A stretch of 64,000 nt of DNA from Methylorubrum rhodesianum (GTDB taxonomy: Bacteria; Pseudomonadota; Alphaproteobacteria; Rhizobiales; Beijerinckiaceae): assembly GCF_014199985.1 (NCBI RefSeq), contig NZ_JACHOS010000003.1, positions 272,454 through 336,453 on the forward strand, read 5' to 3'. A program made the translations under genes and the position numbers. Under the pieces are notes generated by a model that was not told the DNA's origin, did no database searches, and saw only the letters and a program-made list of their open reading frames with translations. This document shows positions 52,189-60,840 of the stretch, one piece after another (the first letter of the stretch is position 1; every line of letters begins with the position of its first letter).

Positions 52189-52532
52189 AGCTCGTCGACC
52201 TTCGGGCGGATATCGAGGCCGACCAGCACCTTCTCGGTGTTGGAGAGGTCGCCGATGATCCGCTTGAGCGGCGCGGGCAGGCGGCGCACCAGGGTCGGGA
52301 TCGCCAGGATCTGATCGCCTGCCGCGAGCTGCGGGTTCTTCATCAGGTCGATGACCTCGATGTCGTAGTGGCCGGCGAGGTGCTCCTCGCAGAAGCGCCT
52401 GAGGTTGGCCATCGCCGCCAGCGACTTGGCCGTCTGCCCGGCAACGTAGAGACGCAGGTGGTAGTGCCCGTCGTCCACGGCGCCGTCGGCTCCGGCCTCG
52501 AGCCCGTCCCCGGTCGGTCCCGGCCCGCTCAT
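52185..52532 (-). CDS. kaiB: KaiB-family protein, first copy
   Basis: The 115-residue protein is the more canonical Kai[61 protein letters not shown] and [13 protein letters not shown] short acidic extension precedes the domain. In cyanobacteria KaiB binds the KaiC CI ring after fold switching and promotes dephosphorylation. It overlaps the kaiC stop by 4 bp and the second kaiB by 4 bp. Confidence 0.92.
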   Translation of the reverse strand: MSGPGPTGDGLEAGADGAVDDGHYHLRLYVAGQTAKSLAAMANLRRFCEEHLAGHYDIEVIDLMKNPQLAAGDQILAIPTLVRRLPAPLKRIIGDLSNTEKVLVGLDIRPKVDEL

Positions 52533-54262
52533 TTGGTACCTCCCCGGCGCGTGGCGAGGGTGCGCCGCTCGCTCGCCAGCACGGCCTCGCGCATCTCGTC
52601 CTCGCTCAAGAGCACCGCTTCTTCCTCTTCCACGGCTTCCAGGTTGGCGCGCAGCTCGTCGATCTGGCGCTCCAGCGACTGGCGCCGCCGCACCGCCTCG
52701 CGCTGGCGGCGGCGGCTCTCCTGCGCGCGGCGCAGGGCGGCGGCGGCTTCCGCCGCCTCCTGCACGACGCGGGCGGTGCCGGTCAGCACGCCCGCCGGGC
52801 CGATATAGGCATCGACGAGCGCGATGCCCTCGCTCGACATCGTGAACTCGCGCAACTGGTTCGAGTGGCGCATCCCCCGGGCCTTGATGACGTAGAGCGT
52901 ACGCGCGCGCTCGCCGTTGGCCTCGACGTTGAGAAGCTTGATCCAGGCATCCATCAGCGAGGACACGCCGATCGCGCTGCCCTGATCGATCTCGCCGTCC
53001 TCGCGCAGGCTGGTGAACACGGCGGTGATGCCGCGGCTCTTCAGCATGTCGATCATCCGCACCATCGTCGCCTGCAGCTCGGCCGGCGGGCCGCGCAGCG
53101 CCGAGAGCGGATCGATCACCACCAGGGCGGGGTCGAACCGGTCGATGTCCCGGTGCATGCGGGCCAGATGCATCTCCAAACCGTAGAGGCTCGGACGCGC
53201 CGCCTCGAAGCGCAGAAGACCCGATTCCACGTGGCGGGCGAGGTCGAGGCCGATGGAGCGGGCGTTGCGGGTGATCTGGTCGCCGCTCTCCTCGAACACG
53301 AAGGCCATGCAGCGCTCAGCCCGCGCGCAGGCGGCGTCGATCATGCTCGCGGTGATCATGGTCTTGCCGGTACCGGCCTCGCCCGAGATCAGGATGCTGG
53401 TGCCGCGATGGAAGCCGCCGGGATCGAGCATCGCGTCGAGGCCGGGGATGCCTGTGGAGATGAAGCCCTCGGCGATCCTGTAGTCGAGGTCGGCCGAGGT
53501 GACCGGCAGGACGCTGATGCCCTCGGCATCGATCAGGAACGGGTATTCGTTGGTGCCGTGGGCCGAGCCGCGGTACTTCACGACGCGCAGGCGCCGGGTG
53601 GTGATCTGATCCTCGACCCGGTTGTCGAGCAGCACCACGCAGTCGGAGACGTATTCCTCCATCCCCTGGCGGGTGAGCTGGCCGTCGCCGCGCTCGCCGG
53701 TGATGATCGCGGTCAGGCCCCGGTCCTTGATCCAGCCGAACAGGCGGCGCAGTTCGGCGCGCAGCACCGTCTCGTCGGAGAAGCCGGCGAACAGGGTCTC
53801 GATCGTGTCGAGCACGACGCGCTTGGCGCCGATGGAATCGACGGCGAAGCCGAGGCGGATGAACAGCCCTTCGAGGTCGTACTCGCCGGTCTCCTCGATC
53901 TCGGAGCGCTCGACGCGCACGTGATCGATGGCGAGCTTGCCCTGCGCGACCAGGCCGTCGAGGTCGTAGCCGAGGGAGGCGACGTTGGCGACGAGATCCT
54001 CGGCGCGCTCCTCGAAGCTCATGAACACGCCGGGCTCGTCGAAGCGGGTCGCGCCGTTGACGAGGAAGGTGGTGGCGAACAGCGTCTTGCCGCAGCCGGC
54101 GGCGCCGCAGACCAGCGAGGGCCGCCCCTTCGGCAGGCCGCCGAAGGTGATGGCGTCGAAGCCGTCGATGCCGGTGGCGACCTTCGGCAGGACCGCGGCG
54201 CGCTCGGGCGGGCTCGCGTCGTCGGACACCGAGGATTCGGACGCCAGAGGTTCAGACGCCAA
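52529..54262 (-). CDS. kaiC: KaiC circadian-clock-like ATPase/kinase
   Basis: The 577-residue double-RecA protein has two intact ATPase halves. CI has Walker A GAAGCGKT (53-60) and the Glu pair at 84-85 in [12 protein letters not shown] has Walker A GEAGTGKT (294-301) and the Glu pair at 324-325 in VFEESGDQ. The autophosphorylation dyad is Ser434-Ser435 in place of the cyanobacterial Ser431-Thr432, so both sites can be phosphorylated. The C-terminal 70 residues form a charged coiled coil rather than the KaiA-binding tail; no kaiA is present. It starts at a TTG (54262) preceded by GGAGAA. Confidence 0.94.
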   Translation of the reverse strand: MASEPLASESSVSDDASPPERAAVLPKVATGIDGFDAITFGGLPKGRPSLVCGAAGCGKTLFATTFLVNGATRFDEPGVFMSFEERAEDLVANVASLGYDLDGLVAQGKLAIDHVRVERSEIEETGEYDLEGLFIRLGFAVDSIGAKRVVLDTIETLFAGFSDETVLRAELRRLFGWIKDRGLTAIITGERGDGQLTRQGMEEYVSDCVVLLDNRVEDQITTRRLRVVKYRGSAHGTNEYPFLIDAEGISVLPVTSADLDYRIAEGFISTGIPGLDAMLDPGGFHRGTSILISGEAGTGKTMITASMIDAACARAERCMAFVFEESGDQITRNARSIGLDLARHVESGLLRFEAARPSLYGLEMHLARMHRDIDRFDPALVVIDPLSALRGPPAELQATMVRMIDMLKSRGITAVFTSLREDGEIDQGSAIGVSSLMDAWIKLLNVEANGERARTLYVIKARGMRHSNQLREFTMSSEGIALVDAYIGPAGVLTGTARVVQEAAEAAAALRRAQESRRRQREAVRRRQSLERQIDELRANLEAVEEEEAVLLSEDEMREAVLASERRTLATRRGGTK

Positions 54263-54706
54263 AACAGTTCTCCAGGACGGTTTCTGCCCCGGCCGGCACC
54301 GCGGGCATCCCGTTCACTCCTTCGCCCGAGCGCATGATCGCCGGGGAAGAGCGCCGCAGCCGGGAGACGAGAAGGGAGACGGGGAAGGGGGCGAGCGCCG
54401 GACGCGGCGGCGGTCGCAGGCGCCGACGGGGAGGGACGGAGGCGTCAGCGGGCATGGGCGTCAGTGGGCATGGGCGTCGTCATGAAGGCGTCATGGCGGG
54501 CCTCGAGCACCCGAATTCGGGCTCCCGTAATGCAAAGGCCGGGGGGTGGCAATACGCGGTCTGCCGGGCCCTCGGCGGCCTCGCCGGACCGCGATTTGTT
54601 GCGGATGTTTCGTGAAAACTTCTACGGCTCCGCTGAAACCAATCGCCGCACGGGCACTTTGAGGAAGACCGTTTCCGATCAACCCGCTCCAGCCCGCGCT
54701 CCACCG
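54263..54706. other. Divergent control region between kaiC and the response regulator
   Basis: The 444-bp gap holds the promoters of both genes but no convincing coding frame; frames running in from upstream are not supported by homology. A 16-bp tandem repeat, GGGCATGGGCGTC plus three bases, occurs twice at 54450-54481. An AT-richer patch near 54595-54640 may be the response-regulator promoter. Confidence 0.5.
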
Positions 54707-55093
54707 ATGTCCACCCCGCCCGTACCGACCGATCCGTCCCGCGCGCCCCGTATCCTCGTCGTCGAGGACGAGAGCTTCGTGCGCATGGTTGCCGTGGACA
54801 TGCTGGAGGATGCCGGCCTGCCGGTGGCCGAGGCGCCGGATGCCGACACGGCGCTGCAGCTTCTGGAGGGGCGGGCGCAGGCCTTCGACGCGCTGTTCAC
54901 CGACATCGACATGCCGGGCTCGATGGACGGGCTGACGCTCGCCGCGCGGGTCCGGGCGCGCTGGCCGCATATCCGACTGGTCGTCACCTCGGGCCGGCTC
55001 CGGCCGGGGGCCGACGACCTGCCCGATGCCGGCTTCCTGCCGAAGCCCTACGGCCGCTCCGACCTGCTCGGCGCCCTCTGCCTGGCGGCCTGA
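54707..55093 (+). CDS. Single-domain (CheY-like) response regulator
   Basis: The 128-residue protein is one receiver domain: acidic residues in ILVVEDESFVRMVAVDMLED, phospho-acceptor Asp in LFTDIDMPGSMDGLTLAARV, Thr/Ser in VVTSGRL and Lys in FLPKPYGRSDLLGAL. No output domain follows. It is divergent from kaiC and could take phosphate from the kai-operon hybrid kinase. The ATG at 54707 avoids a low-complexity leader; longer in-frame starts exist. Confidence 0.88.
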   Translation: MSTPPVPTDPSRAPRILVVEDESFVRMVAVDMLEDAGLPVAEAPDADTALQLLEGRAQAFDALFTDIDMPGSMDGLTLAARVRARWPHIRLVVTSGRLRPGADDLPDAGFLPKPYGRSDLLGALCLAA

Positions 55094-55115
55094 AGGCCCT
55101 CATCCGGCGCTGATC

Positions 55116-56474
55116 TCAGGCGGCCGGTACGGGCCAGCACAGCTCCACCTTCAGCCCGCCGAGTTCGGAGCGGCTGAGGCGCAACCGCGCGCCGACTCCC
55201 TCGGCGAGGTCGCGGGCGATGGCGATGCCGAAGCCGGTGCCCGGCCGGGTCTCGTCCCAGCGTCGGCCGCGGGCGATGCCGGCGATCGCCGCCTCGCTCA
55301 TGCCGGGGCCGTCATCCTCCAGCACGAGGCCGGCCTCTCCGCCCTCCGCGCGCGCCGAGACGCGGATGCGGCGGTGGGCCCATTTGCGGGCGTTGTCGAG
55401 GAGGTTGCCCAGAATCTCGGTGAGGTCGCCCTCGTCCCCGGGGAAGGCGAGGCCGTCGGACACGGCGATCTCCCAGCGCAGGGCCTCGCCCTCGGGCAGG
55501 CGCTTGAGGGCGCCGGCGATCTTCGCGACCGCCGGGGCGACCGGGCAGGCCTTCCGCCGCAGGCCGCCCGAGGCCGCCCGCGCCCGGGCGAGCGTGCGCT
55601 CGACCTGCCGGGCCATGGCGTGGGCCTGCTCGGCGATCTCCGCGGCGAGCGCCGGATGGCCGCCCTCCGTGCGGCGGGCCAGCGCGTCGAGCACCGCGAG
55701 CGGGGTCTTGAGGCCGTGGGCCATGTCGCCGGCCCCCGTGCGGGCCCGCTCCAGGTCGCGCTCCTGGGCGTCGAGCAGGCGGTTGAGGTCGGCCACCAGC
55801 GGGCGCACTTCCTCCGGAAAAGTCTCAGGGAGCCGCGTCCGCGTCCCGGCATGAATCGCGGCGAGATCCGCCCGCAATGTCCGGAACGGTGCCAGGGCCC
55901 GCCGCACGAACAGCGACATGGCGAGCGTCAGAGCCGCGAACAGGGCGCCGAGCGAGGGCACCAGCAGGCGCAGGAAGGTGGACCGGCTCTGAGCGAGGTC
56001 GCGCCGGTCCTCGGCCACCGTGACGGCGAGCGCCACCGGGCCGGTCCTGTCGGGAATCGTGACCCGGCGGGTGACGGCGATGAGCCGTCCGCCATCCGGT
56101 CCGGCAAGGTCGCCGACCGCCGGCTCCTGCGCGGCGTTGGGCACCGTGCCGAGGCTCCTGTCCCAGAGCGAGCGCGAGCGCAGGGCGGCGCCGCCCGCGC
56201 CCTCGACTGGCCGATCGATCTGCCAGTAGAGGCCGCCATAGGGGGTCGAGAAGCGCGAATCCGGCGGTTCGCGCGGCAGGGTCGGGGCGCCGTCCGGCGC
56301 CAGGGCGACCTGCCCCGCGATCAGCTTGGCGGTGCGGTCGAGCCCATCGGCGGTGCGGGCGTCGAGCACCCGGTCGAAGATCAGCGTCAGCCCGATCCCG
56401 GCGAGCGCCAGCGCCAGGGCGATCAGCCCGGCGGCGGCGAGCCCGAGCCGCAGGCGCAGCGAGCCGCTCCTCAC
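55116..56474 (-). CDS. PhoQ/FeuQ-like sensor histidine kinase
   Basis: The 452-residue kinase has a transmembrane helix near residues 10-32, a periplasmic sensor (about 35-155), a second helix near 165-188, a HAMP domain, a HisKA region with His in GAGDMAHGLKTPLAVLDALA, and a HATPase (LGNLLDNARKWAHRRIRVSA, LEDDGPGMSE, GTGFGIAIARDLAEG). The GTG at 56474 overlaps the response-regulator stop by 4 bp (GTGA). The PhoQ-like organisation suggests sensing of divalent cations, acid or envelope state. Confidence 0.9.
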   Translation of the reverse strand: MRSGSLRLRLGLAAAGLIALALALAGIGLTLIFDRVLDARTADGLDRTAKLIAGQVALAPDGAPTLPREPPDSRFSTPYGGLYWQIDRPVEGAGGAALRSRSLWDRSLGTVPNAAQEPAVGDLAGPDGGRLIAVTRRVTIPDRTGPVALAVTVAEDRRDLAQSRSTFLRLLVPSLGALFAALTLAMSLFVRRALAPFRTLRADLAAIHAGTRTRLPETFPEEVRPLVADLNRLLDAQERDLERARTGAGDMAHGLKTPLAVLDALARRTEGGHPALAAEIAEQAHAMARQVERTLARARAASGGLRRKACPVAPAVAKIAGALKRLPEGEALRWEIAVSDGLAFPGDEGDLTEILGNLLDNARKWAHRRIRVSARAEGGEAGLVLEDDGPGMSEAAIAGIARGRRWDETRPGTGFGIAIARDLAEGVGARLRLSRSELGGLKVELCWPVPAA

Positions 56475-57145
56475 GGGTCCCCGGCCGAATCGGCCGGCAC
56501 GAGGTAGCCGTGGCCGCGGCGGGTCTCGATGATGCCGGGGCCGAGCTTGCGCCGCAGCCGGGTCAGCAACGCCTCCAGGGCGTTGGCCTCGCGGTCGCTG
56601 TCGCTGCCGTGGAGATGGTCGAGCAATTCGCCCGCCGCCACGACCTGCCCCTGGCGGTGGAGCAGGAAGGCGAGCAGGCGGTATTCGAGCGCGGTGAGGT
56701 CGGTCTCGCGGCCCGCCACCGAGACCGCGCGGGTGCGGGTGTCGAGTTCGACCGCGCCCGCCCGCAGCACCGGGGAGGCGTGGCCGGCGGTGCGGCGCAG
56801 GATGGCGCGCAGCCGCGCCACCAGTTCCTCCATCCGGAACGGCTTGACGAGGTAGTCGTCGGCGCCCGCGTCGATCCCCTCGACCCGCTCGCGCCAGCCG
56901 TCGCGCGCGGTGAGGATCAGCACCGGGAGCGCCACGTCGGCTCCGCGCAGGCGGCGCAGCACGCCCAGCCCGTCGAGCCGGGGCAGGCCGAGATCGAGCA
57001 CCATCGCGTCGTAGGTCTCGGTCTCGGCCCGGAACCACGCCGCCTCGCCGTCGCCGACGATCTCGGCGACGTAGCCGGCCCGCTCCAGGCCCTCGCGGAT
57101 GTCGGCCGCGATGCGCGGCTCGTCCTCTACGACGAGGATGCGCAC
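56471..57145 (-). CDS. OmpR/PhoP-family response regulator
   Basis: The 224-residue protein has a receiver domain (acidic pair in ILVVEDEPRIAADIREGLER, phospho-acceptor in AMVLDLGLPRLDGLGVL, Lys in DYLVKPFRMEEL) and a C-terminal winged helix (LTALEYRLLAFLLHRQGQVV, NALEALLTRLRRKLGPGIIE, TRRGHGYLV). It is the cognate partner of the kinase that follows with a 4-bp overlap. The PepSY gene lies 24 bp upstream in the same operon. Confidence 0.93.
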   Translation of the reverse strand: MRILVVEDEPRIAADIREGLERAGYVAEIVGDGEAAWFRAETETYDAMVLDLGLPRLDGLGVLRRLRGADVALPVLILTARDGWRERVEGIDAGADDYLVKPFRMEELVARLRAILRRTAGHASPVLRAGAVELDTRTRAVSVAGRETDLTALEYRLLAFLLHRQGQVVAAGELLDHLHGSDSDREANALEALLTRLRRKLGPGIIETRRGHGYLVPADSAGDP

Positions 57146-57169
57146 GTCGTCCCCCGGATGGCACCGGCT

Positions 57170-57487
57170 TCAGTCATCGTCGTCCACGTCCAGAAGCTTG
57201 AGGGAGCTGGCATCGATCTTCACGTCGCGCCGCCGGCCGTCGGTGCCGAGGATGCGCAGCTTGTAGAGCCAGCGCCCGTCGTCGTGCTTGAGGTCGAGCG
57301 CCACCACGTCGCCCGGCACGGCGGCGCGGGCGGCGGCGAGCACCGCGTCGAGGGGGCGGATCTCGCCCCGCTCCAGGGCGCGCCGCGCCCGCTCGCCGTC
57401 GCTGTCGGCCCGTGCCGGGACGGCCGCCAGCGCCGGGGCGAGGGCGACGAGGGTGACGAGGAGTGGGCGGAGCAGGGGACGGAGCAT
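57170..57487 (-). CDS. PepSY-domain periplasmic protein upstream of the two-component system
   Basis: The 105-residue protein has a signal peptide (MLRPLLRPLLVTLVALAPAL, cleaved near PARAD) and a short PepSY domain (ARRALERGEIRPLDAVLAAA, then VALDLKHDDGRWLYKLRILG). PepSY proteins of this size often modulate the sensor kinase encoded beside them, as FeuN does for FeuQ in rhizobia. The ATG at 57487 fits the signal peptide; the longer in-frame start is Arg-rich and unlikely. Confidence 0.85.
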   Translation of the reverse strand: MLRPLLRPLLVTLVALAPALAAVPARADSDGERARRALERGEIRPLDAVLAAARAAVPGDVVALDLKHDDGRWLYKLRILGTDGRRRDVKIDASSLKLLDVDDDD

Positions 57488-57635
57488 GGCGCGGGCCGGG
57501 TGTGCCCGCCGCCGCCTGACACGAGGCTGACAGGCGGCGTCAGGCCCGCGCGCCATCGGGTTTGCGAGAAGGCGGCATCGACGGCGCGGCCCCGGCGGGC
57601 GCGCCCTCCCCACTCTCTCCGTGAGACCCGTTCCG

Positions 57636-58262
57636 ATGTCGCTCACCGCCACCATCCTGCTGATCTACGCCGCCTGCCTCGTCGGCACCATCGCCAGCCC
57701 GGCCCGATCCAACGGGGATCGCCCCCCGGAGGAGCCCGGTGCCCGGCGCCTGCTGGGGGCGCTCCTCGTCCCGGCCCTGGCTCTGCTGGCCGGATCTCAG
57801 ACGCTCCCGGCCCGGGCGGCCGAGATGGCGCCCCAGGCCGTGAGCGGCCCCGCCACCGTGATCGACGGGAGCACGCTCGAGATCGGCGGCCGGCGTCTGC
57901 GGCTCTACGGCATCGACGCGCCCGATCTCGACCAGACCTGTTCCGACGGACATGAGCGCGACTATTCCTGCGGCCGCGGTGCCGCCGAGGCCCTGGCGGC
58001 GCGGATCGGCGGGGAGAGCGTCACCTGCGCGCCGCGCGGCGCGGATCCGGACGGCACCGCCCGCGCCCTGTGCCGGCGCGACGGCGACGACCTCGCCGCC
58101 TGGATGGTCGCCAACGGCTACGCCATCGCCGACCGGAGCGCCTCGGCCGCCTACGAGGCGCAGGACCGCCGCGCCTGGGGCCGCCGGGTCGGGCTGTGGT
58201 CGGGCGTGTTCGAGATCCCCGCCGAGCGGCGCCGGATGCGCCGCCTCAGCGCGGCTCTGTAA
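57636..58262 (+). CDS. Thermonuclease-like (SNase) membrane-anchored protein
   Basis: The 208-residue protein has a hydrophobic first segment (TATILLIYAACLVGTIASPA), a second near residues 38-56, and a C-terminal SNase-like barrel: TVIDGSTLEIGGRRLRLYGI, DAPDLDQTC and WMVANGYAIADRS. Some catalytic Arg positions of nuclease are hard to confirm, so it may be a degenerate or binding variant. The ATG at 57636 is preferred; GTG at 57621 is in frame. Its end overlaps the convergent downstream gene by 17 bp. Confidence 0.82.
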   Translation: MSLTATILLIYAACLVGTIASPARSNGDRPPEEPGARRLLGALLVPALALLAGSQTLPARAAEMAPQAVSGPATVIDGSTLEIGGRRLRLYGIDAPDLDQTCSDGHERDYSCGRGAAEALAARIGGESVTCAPRGADPDGTARALCRRDGDDLAAWMVANGYAIADRSASAAYEAQDRRAWGRRVGLWSGVFEIPAERRRMRRLSAAL

Positions 58263-58560
58263 GGCGGGCGTCCCGCCGGGAGAGGCCGCCCGCGAAGTCG
58301 CGCAGGGCCGCCGCGACCAGGGCGGCGACCTGCGCTTCCGTCTTCGGCGCGCGGATCACGAGGCTCGCCATCACCTCCGGATGGACCCGCCGCTGCTTCG
58401 GCGTGCGGGCGTGATTCGAGAGCCGCAGCCGCTCCGGACCCTCCCCGCGGGCGAAGTAGAGGCTGTCGCCGCGCGCATTGCGGGCGGTCTCGCGGAAACC
58501 CTGCGCGGCGAGCAGGCGGCCCGCATGGGCGAGCGCCTGAAGCGGCGGGAGCGGGCGCAT
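58246..58560 (-). CDS. Hypothetical protein of the iron-uptake operon
   Basis: The 104-residue protein (PLPPLQALAHAGRLLAAQGF, ETARNARGDSLYFARGEGPE, PKTEAQVAALVAAALRDFAG) has no recognised domain, signal peptide or metal motif. A short beta/alpha fold is likely. Its ATG overlaps the DUF3325 stop by one base, which makes it the last gene of the TonB-receptor operon. The 3' end overlaps the nuclease gene on the other strand by 17 bp. Confidence 0.7.
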   Translation of the reverse strand: MRPLPPLQALAHAGRLLAAQGFRETARNARGDSLYFARGEGPERLRLSNHARTPKQRRVHPEVMASLVIRAPKTEAQVAALVAAALRDFAGGLSRRDARLTEPR

Positions 58561-58910
58561 CAGGCCGAGACGGCCAGGATCGAGAGGGGAAGCGCCGCCG
58601 CGACGAGGGCGGCGAGCGCGGCGGGGGCGACGTAGCGCGGCCGGTAGGACAGGAGCAGCACCAGTCCGAGCGCCGCCCCGGTGAGTGCGCCGATCCACTG
58701 CACGGGACCGAAGGCCCAGCCCTCCCACAGCCCGGCGACGAAGAGGGAGAGGGTGATCGCCGCCCAGCCGAATGCGCGCAGGCGCAGAACCGCCGCCCGC
58801 TCCGCCTTGCGGTCGAACACCTCCGCATGGTGCCGGTTCAGGCTGAGGCACAGGGCGGCGAGGGCGGCGAAGCTCAAGCCGAGATTCGCGGCGAGGACGA
58901 GGGGCGTCAT
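58560..58910 (-). CDS. DUF3325-family membrane protein
   Basis: The 116-residue protein has three to four hydrophobic segments and the family start LGLSFAALAALCLSLNRHHA with EVFDRKA. DUF3325 genes commonly travel with PepSY-type membrane proteins and TonB siderophore receptors. The ATG is at 58910. An 11-bp tandem duplication (TCATGCGTGGG at 58907 and 58918) spans its start and the end of the upstream gene. Confidence 0.85.
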   Translation of the reverse strand: MTPLVLAANLGLSFAALAALCLSLNRHHAEVFDRKAERAAVLRLRAFGWAAITLSLFVAGLWEGWAFGPVQWIGALTGAALGLVLLLSYRPRYVAPAALAALVAAALPLSILAVSA

Positions 58911-58917
58911 GCGTGGG

Positions 58918-60531
58918 TCATGCGTGGGTCGGCTCCGGGCGCCGCGCGGGCGGGCGAGCGGGAGAGGCGGCGGGCGCCGTGACGGGTGCCGGCTTCGCGC
59001 CCCGCGCGCGATCCCGCTTGGGCGCCTCGTAGCGCAGCATCTTGCGGGCGGCGAGGGCGAACAGGGCCGCCAGCAGCAGCATCGCCGCGTCGAACCACGC
59101 GAAGAGCGGGTCGCCGCCGCCGAGCCGCAGCGGATGGTCCGGGATCGTCAGGAGGTCGGCCGCGACCACCGCGAGACAGAGCACCGACACGGCGGCCAGT
59201 CCCTCGCACCAGGCCCGGCGCTGCGGGCGGGCGAGCGGCACCAGGGCCGCGACGATCCATGCGCCGAAGAAGGCGCGGATCTCCCATTGCTCGCGGCCGG
59301 CGAGATCGAGGGGCAGGAGGCGGTTGGCGAGGAAATAGACCGCCACCGCCGCCGGCAGGCCGGCGATGCTGCCGACGTTGAGCGCCTGGACCAGACGAAG
59401 GCCGAGGAAGGGCCGCTCCCCCGCCTTCGGCAGACGCGCCAGCGACCAGAGCACGACGCCCGTCGCGACCATGGCGCAGCCCATCAAGCCGCACAGGAAG
59501 AACAGGAGCCGCAGCAGGAGGCCGGCGAAGTGGCCCTCGTGCAGGCCGGTCATCACCGTGAAGGTCTTGGCCGCGGGCTTGAGGCCGCCGTCGCGGACCT
59601 CCAGAATCTCGCCGCTCACCCCGTCGAAGGCGATCTGCGGATGTTCGTGCGAGAGGCCGTGCGGCTCCTCGAACACCGCCACCACGGTGGCGTTGGCATC
59701 GCCCGGATTGACGATCATGAGCCGCTCCAGCGGCTCGGGCCGGGACGCGAGCGCCCGCTCCACCATCGGCCCGACCGGGGCCAGGGCGGCGGGCCGGTTC
59801 GCGGGCGGACGCGGTGTGGTGATCCAGCTCGCCTCGCTGAAGAAGGCCTGCGCGTTGCCCTTGTAGGCGGCGGTGACGCCCCACGGCATGTAGAAGGTCG
59901 CGAGCGTGACGATCCCGGTATAGGTGATCATCAGGTGGAACGGCAGCGCCAGCACGCCGGTGACGTTGTGGGCGTCGAGCCAGCTGCGCCGGGGCGCCTT
60001 GTCGCGGCGGAAGGTGAAGAAGTCGGCGAAAATCCGCTTGTGGGTGACGATGCCGGAGATCAGCGCCACCAGCATGATCATCGCGCACAGGCCGACGACC
60101 CAGCGCCCCCAGAGCGGCGGCATGTGCAGCTCGAAATGGAAGCGGTAGAGGAAGTCGCCGCCCTGCGTGTCGCGCACGGCGGCCTCGGCCCCGGTCCGCG
60201 GATCGAGCAGGACATGGCCCGGAGGCTCGCCGGGCCGCGTGCGCCAGAACAGGTCGAGCACCGGCTTGTCCGCCTGCGGCAGACCGATGAACCACGTCCT
60301 CGCCTTGGCGGCGTGCTGGCCGAGATGGGCCACCGCGCGCTCGGCCGTCGCGCCGAGGGCGGCGGCGTCCACCGGCTCGACCTGCGTGAATTCGGGGCGC
60401 ATCCAGCGGGAGATGTCCGGCCGGTAGTAGCTCGCGGTGCCGGTGACGAAGATCGCGAACAGCACCCAGCCGACGATCAGGCCGGACCAAGTGTGCAGCC
60501 ACGCCATCGACTGGCGGAAGCTCGCCTTCAT
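58918..60531 (-). CDS. PepSY-associated transmembrane protein (PiuB-like iron-uptake reductase)
   Basis: The 537-residue protein has a first transmembrane helix with His-containing MAWLHTWSGLIVGWVLFAIF, a PepSY region, LHMPPLWGRWVVGLCAMIML, HLMITYTGIVTLATF and three to four C-terminal helices. This is the PepSY_TM family, thought to reduce ferric siderophores or haem in the inner membrane through bound haem. It overlaps the DUF3649 gene by 4 bp. The Lys/Pro/Arg-rich tail is cytoplasmic or disordered. Confidence 0.88.
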   Translation of the reverse strand: MKASFRQSMAWLHTWSGLIVGWVLFAIFVTGTASYYRPDISRWMRPEFTQVEPVDAAALGATAERAVAHLGQHAAKARTWFIGLPQADKPVLDLFWRTRPGEPPGHVLLDPRTGAEAAVRDTQGGDFLYRFHFELHMPPLWGRWVVGLCAMIMLVALISGIVTHKRIFADFFTFRRDKAPRRSWLDAHNVTGVLALPFHLMITYTGIVTLATFYMPWGVTAAYKGNAQAFFSEASWITTPRPPANRPAALAPVGPMVERALASRPEPLERLMIVNPGDANATVVAVFEEPHGLSHEHPQIAFDGVSGEILEVRDGGLKPAAKTFTVMTGLHEGHFAGLLLRLLFFLCGLMGCAMVATGVVLWSLARLPKAGERPFLGLRLVQALNVGSIAGLPAAVAVYFLANRLLPLDLAGREQWEIRAFFGAWIVAALVPLARPQRRAWCEGLAAVSVLCLAVVAADLLTIPDHPLRLGGGDPLFAWFDAAMLLLAALFALAARKMLRYEAPKRDRARGAKPAPVTAPAASPARPPARRPEPTHA

Positions 60532-60830
60532 GGCCTGGATCCTCCCATCGCCAGCCAGAGCAGGGCGCCGAGCACGAGGGCCGTGCCGCCGACCGTGAGG
60601 AGCGCCCGAAGAAGCGTGCGCGTCGAGAAGACGAGCACGACGATGCCCGCCATCACGGCGAAGCTGAGGAGCGTCGCCGTCGCCACCGCCTCGGAGCGCG
60701 CCATCGGCAGGGTCAGCGACAGGAGCGCGGTGGCGAGCGCCGCGACGCCGTAGCCGCCGCCCGCCGCCAGCACGACCCGGCCGGCCACGGAGGCCCGCTC
60801 ACGCACCGTCGTTCTGCCCTGTGCCGCCAT
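60528..60830 (-). CDS. DUF3649-family small membrane protein
   Basis: The 100-residue protein has three hydrophobic segments (VVLAAGGGYGVAALATALLS, EAVATATLLSFAVMAGIVVL, ALLTVGGTALVLGALLWLAM) and no catalytic motif. DUF3649 proteins occur between TonB receptors and PepSY membrane proteins, as here. The ATG at 60830 follows GGAGG; the ORF can be extended upstream but would overlap the receptor gene. Confidence 0.85.
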   Translation of the reverse strand: MAAQGRTTVRERASVAGRVVLAAGGGYGVAALATALLSLTLPMARSEAVATATLLSFAVMAGIVVLVFSTRTLLRALLTVGGTALVLGALLWLAMGGSRP

Positions 60831-60840
60831 GCGAGGCCTC

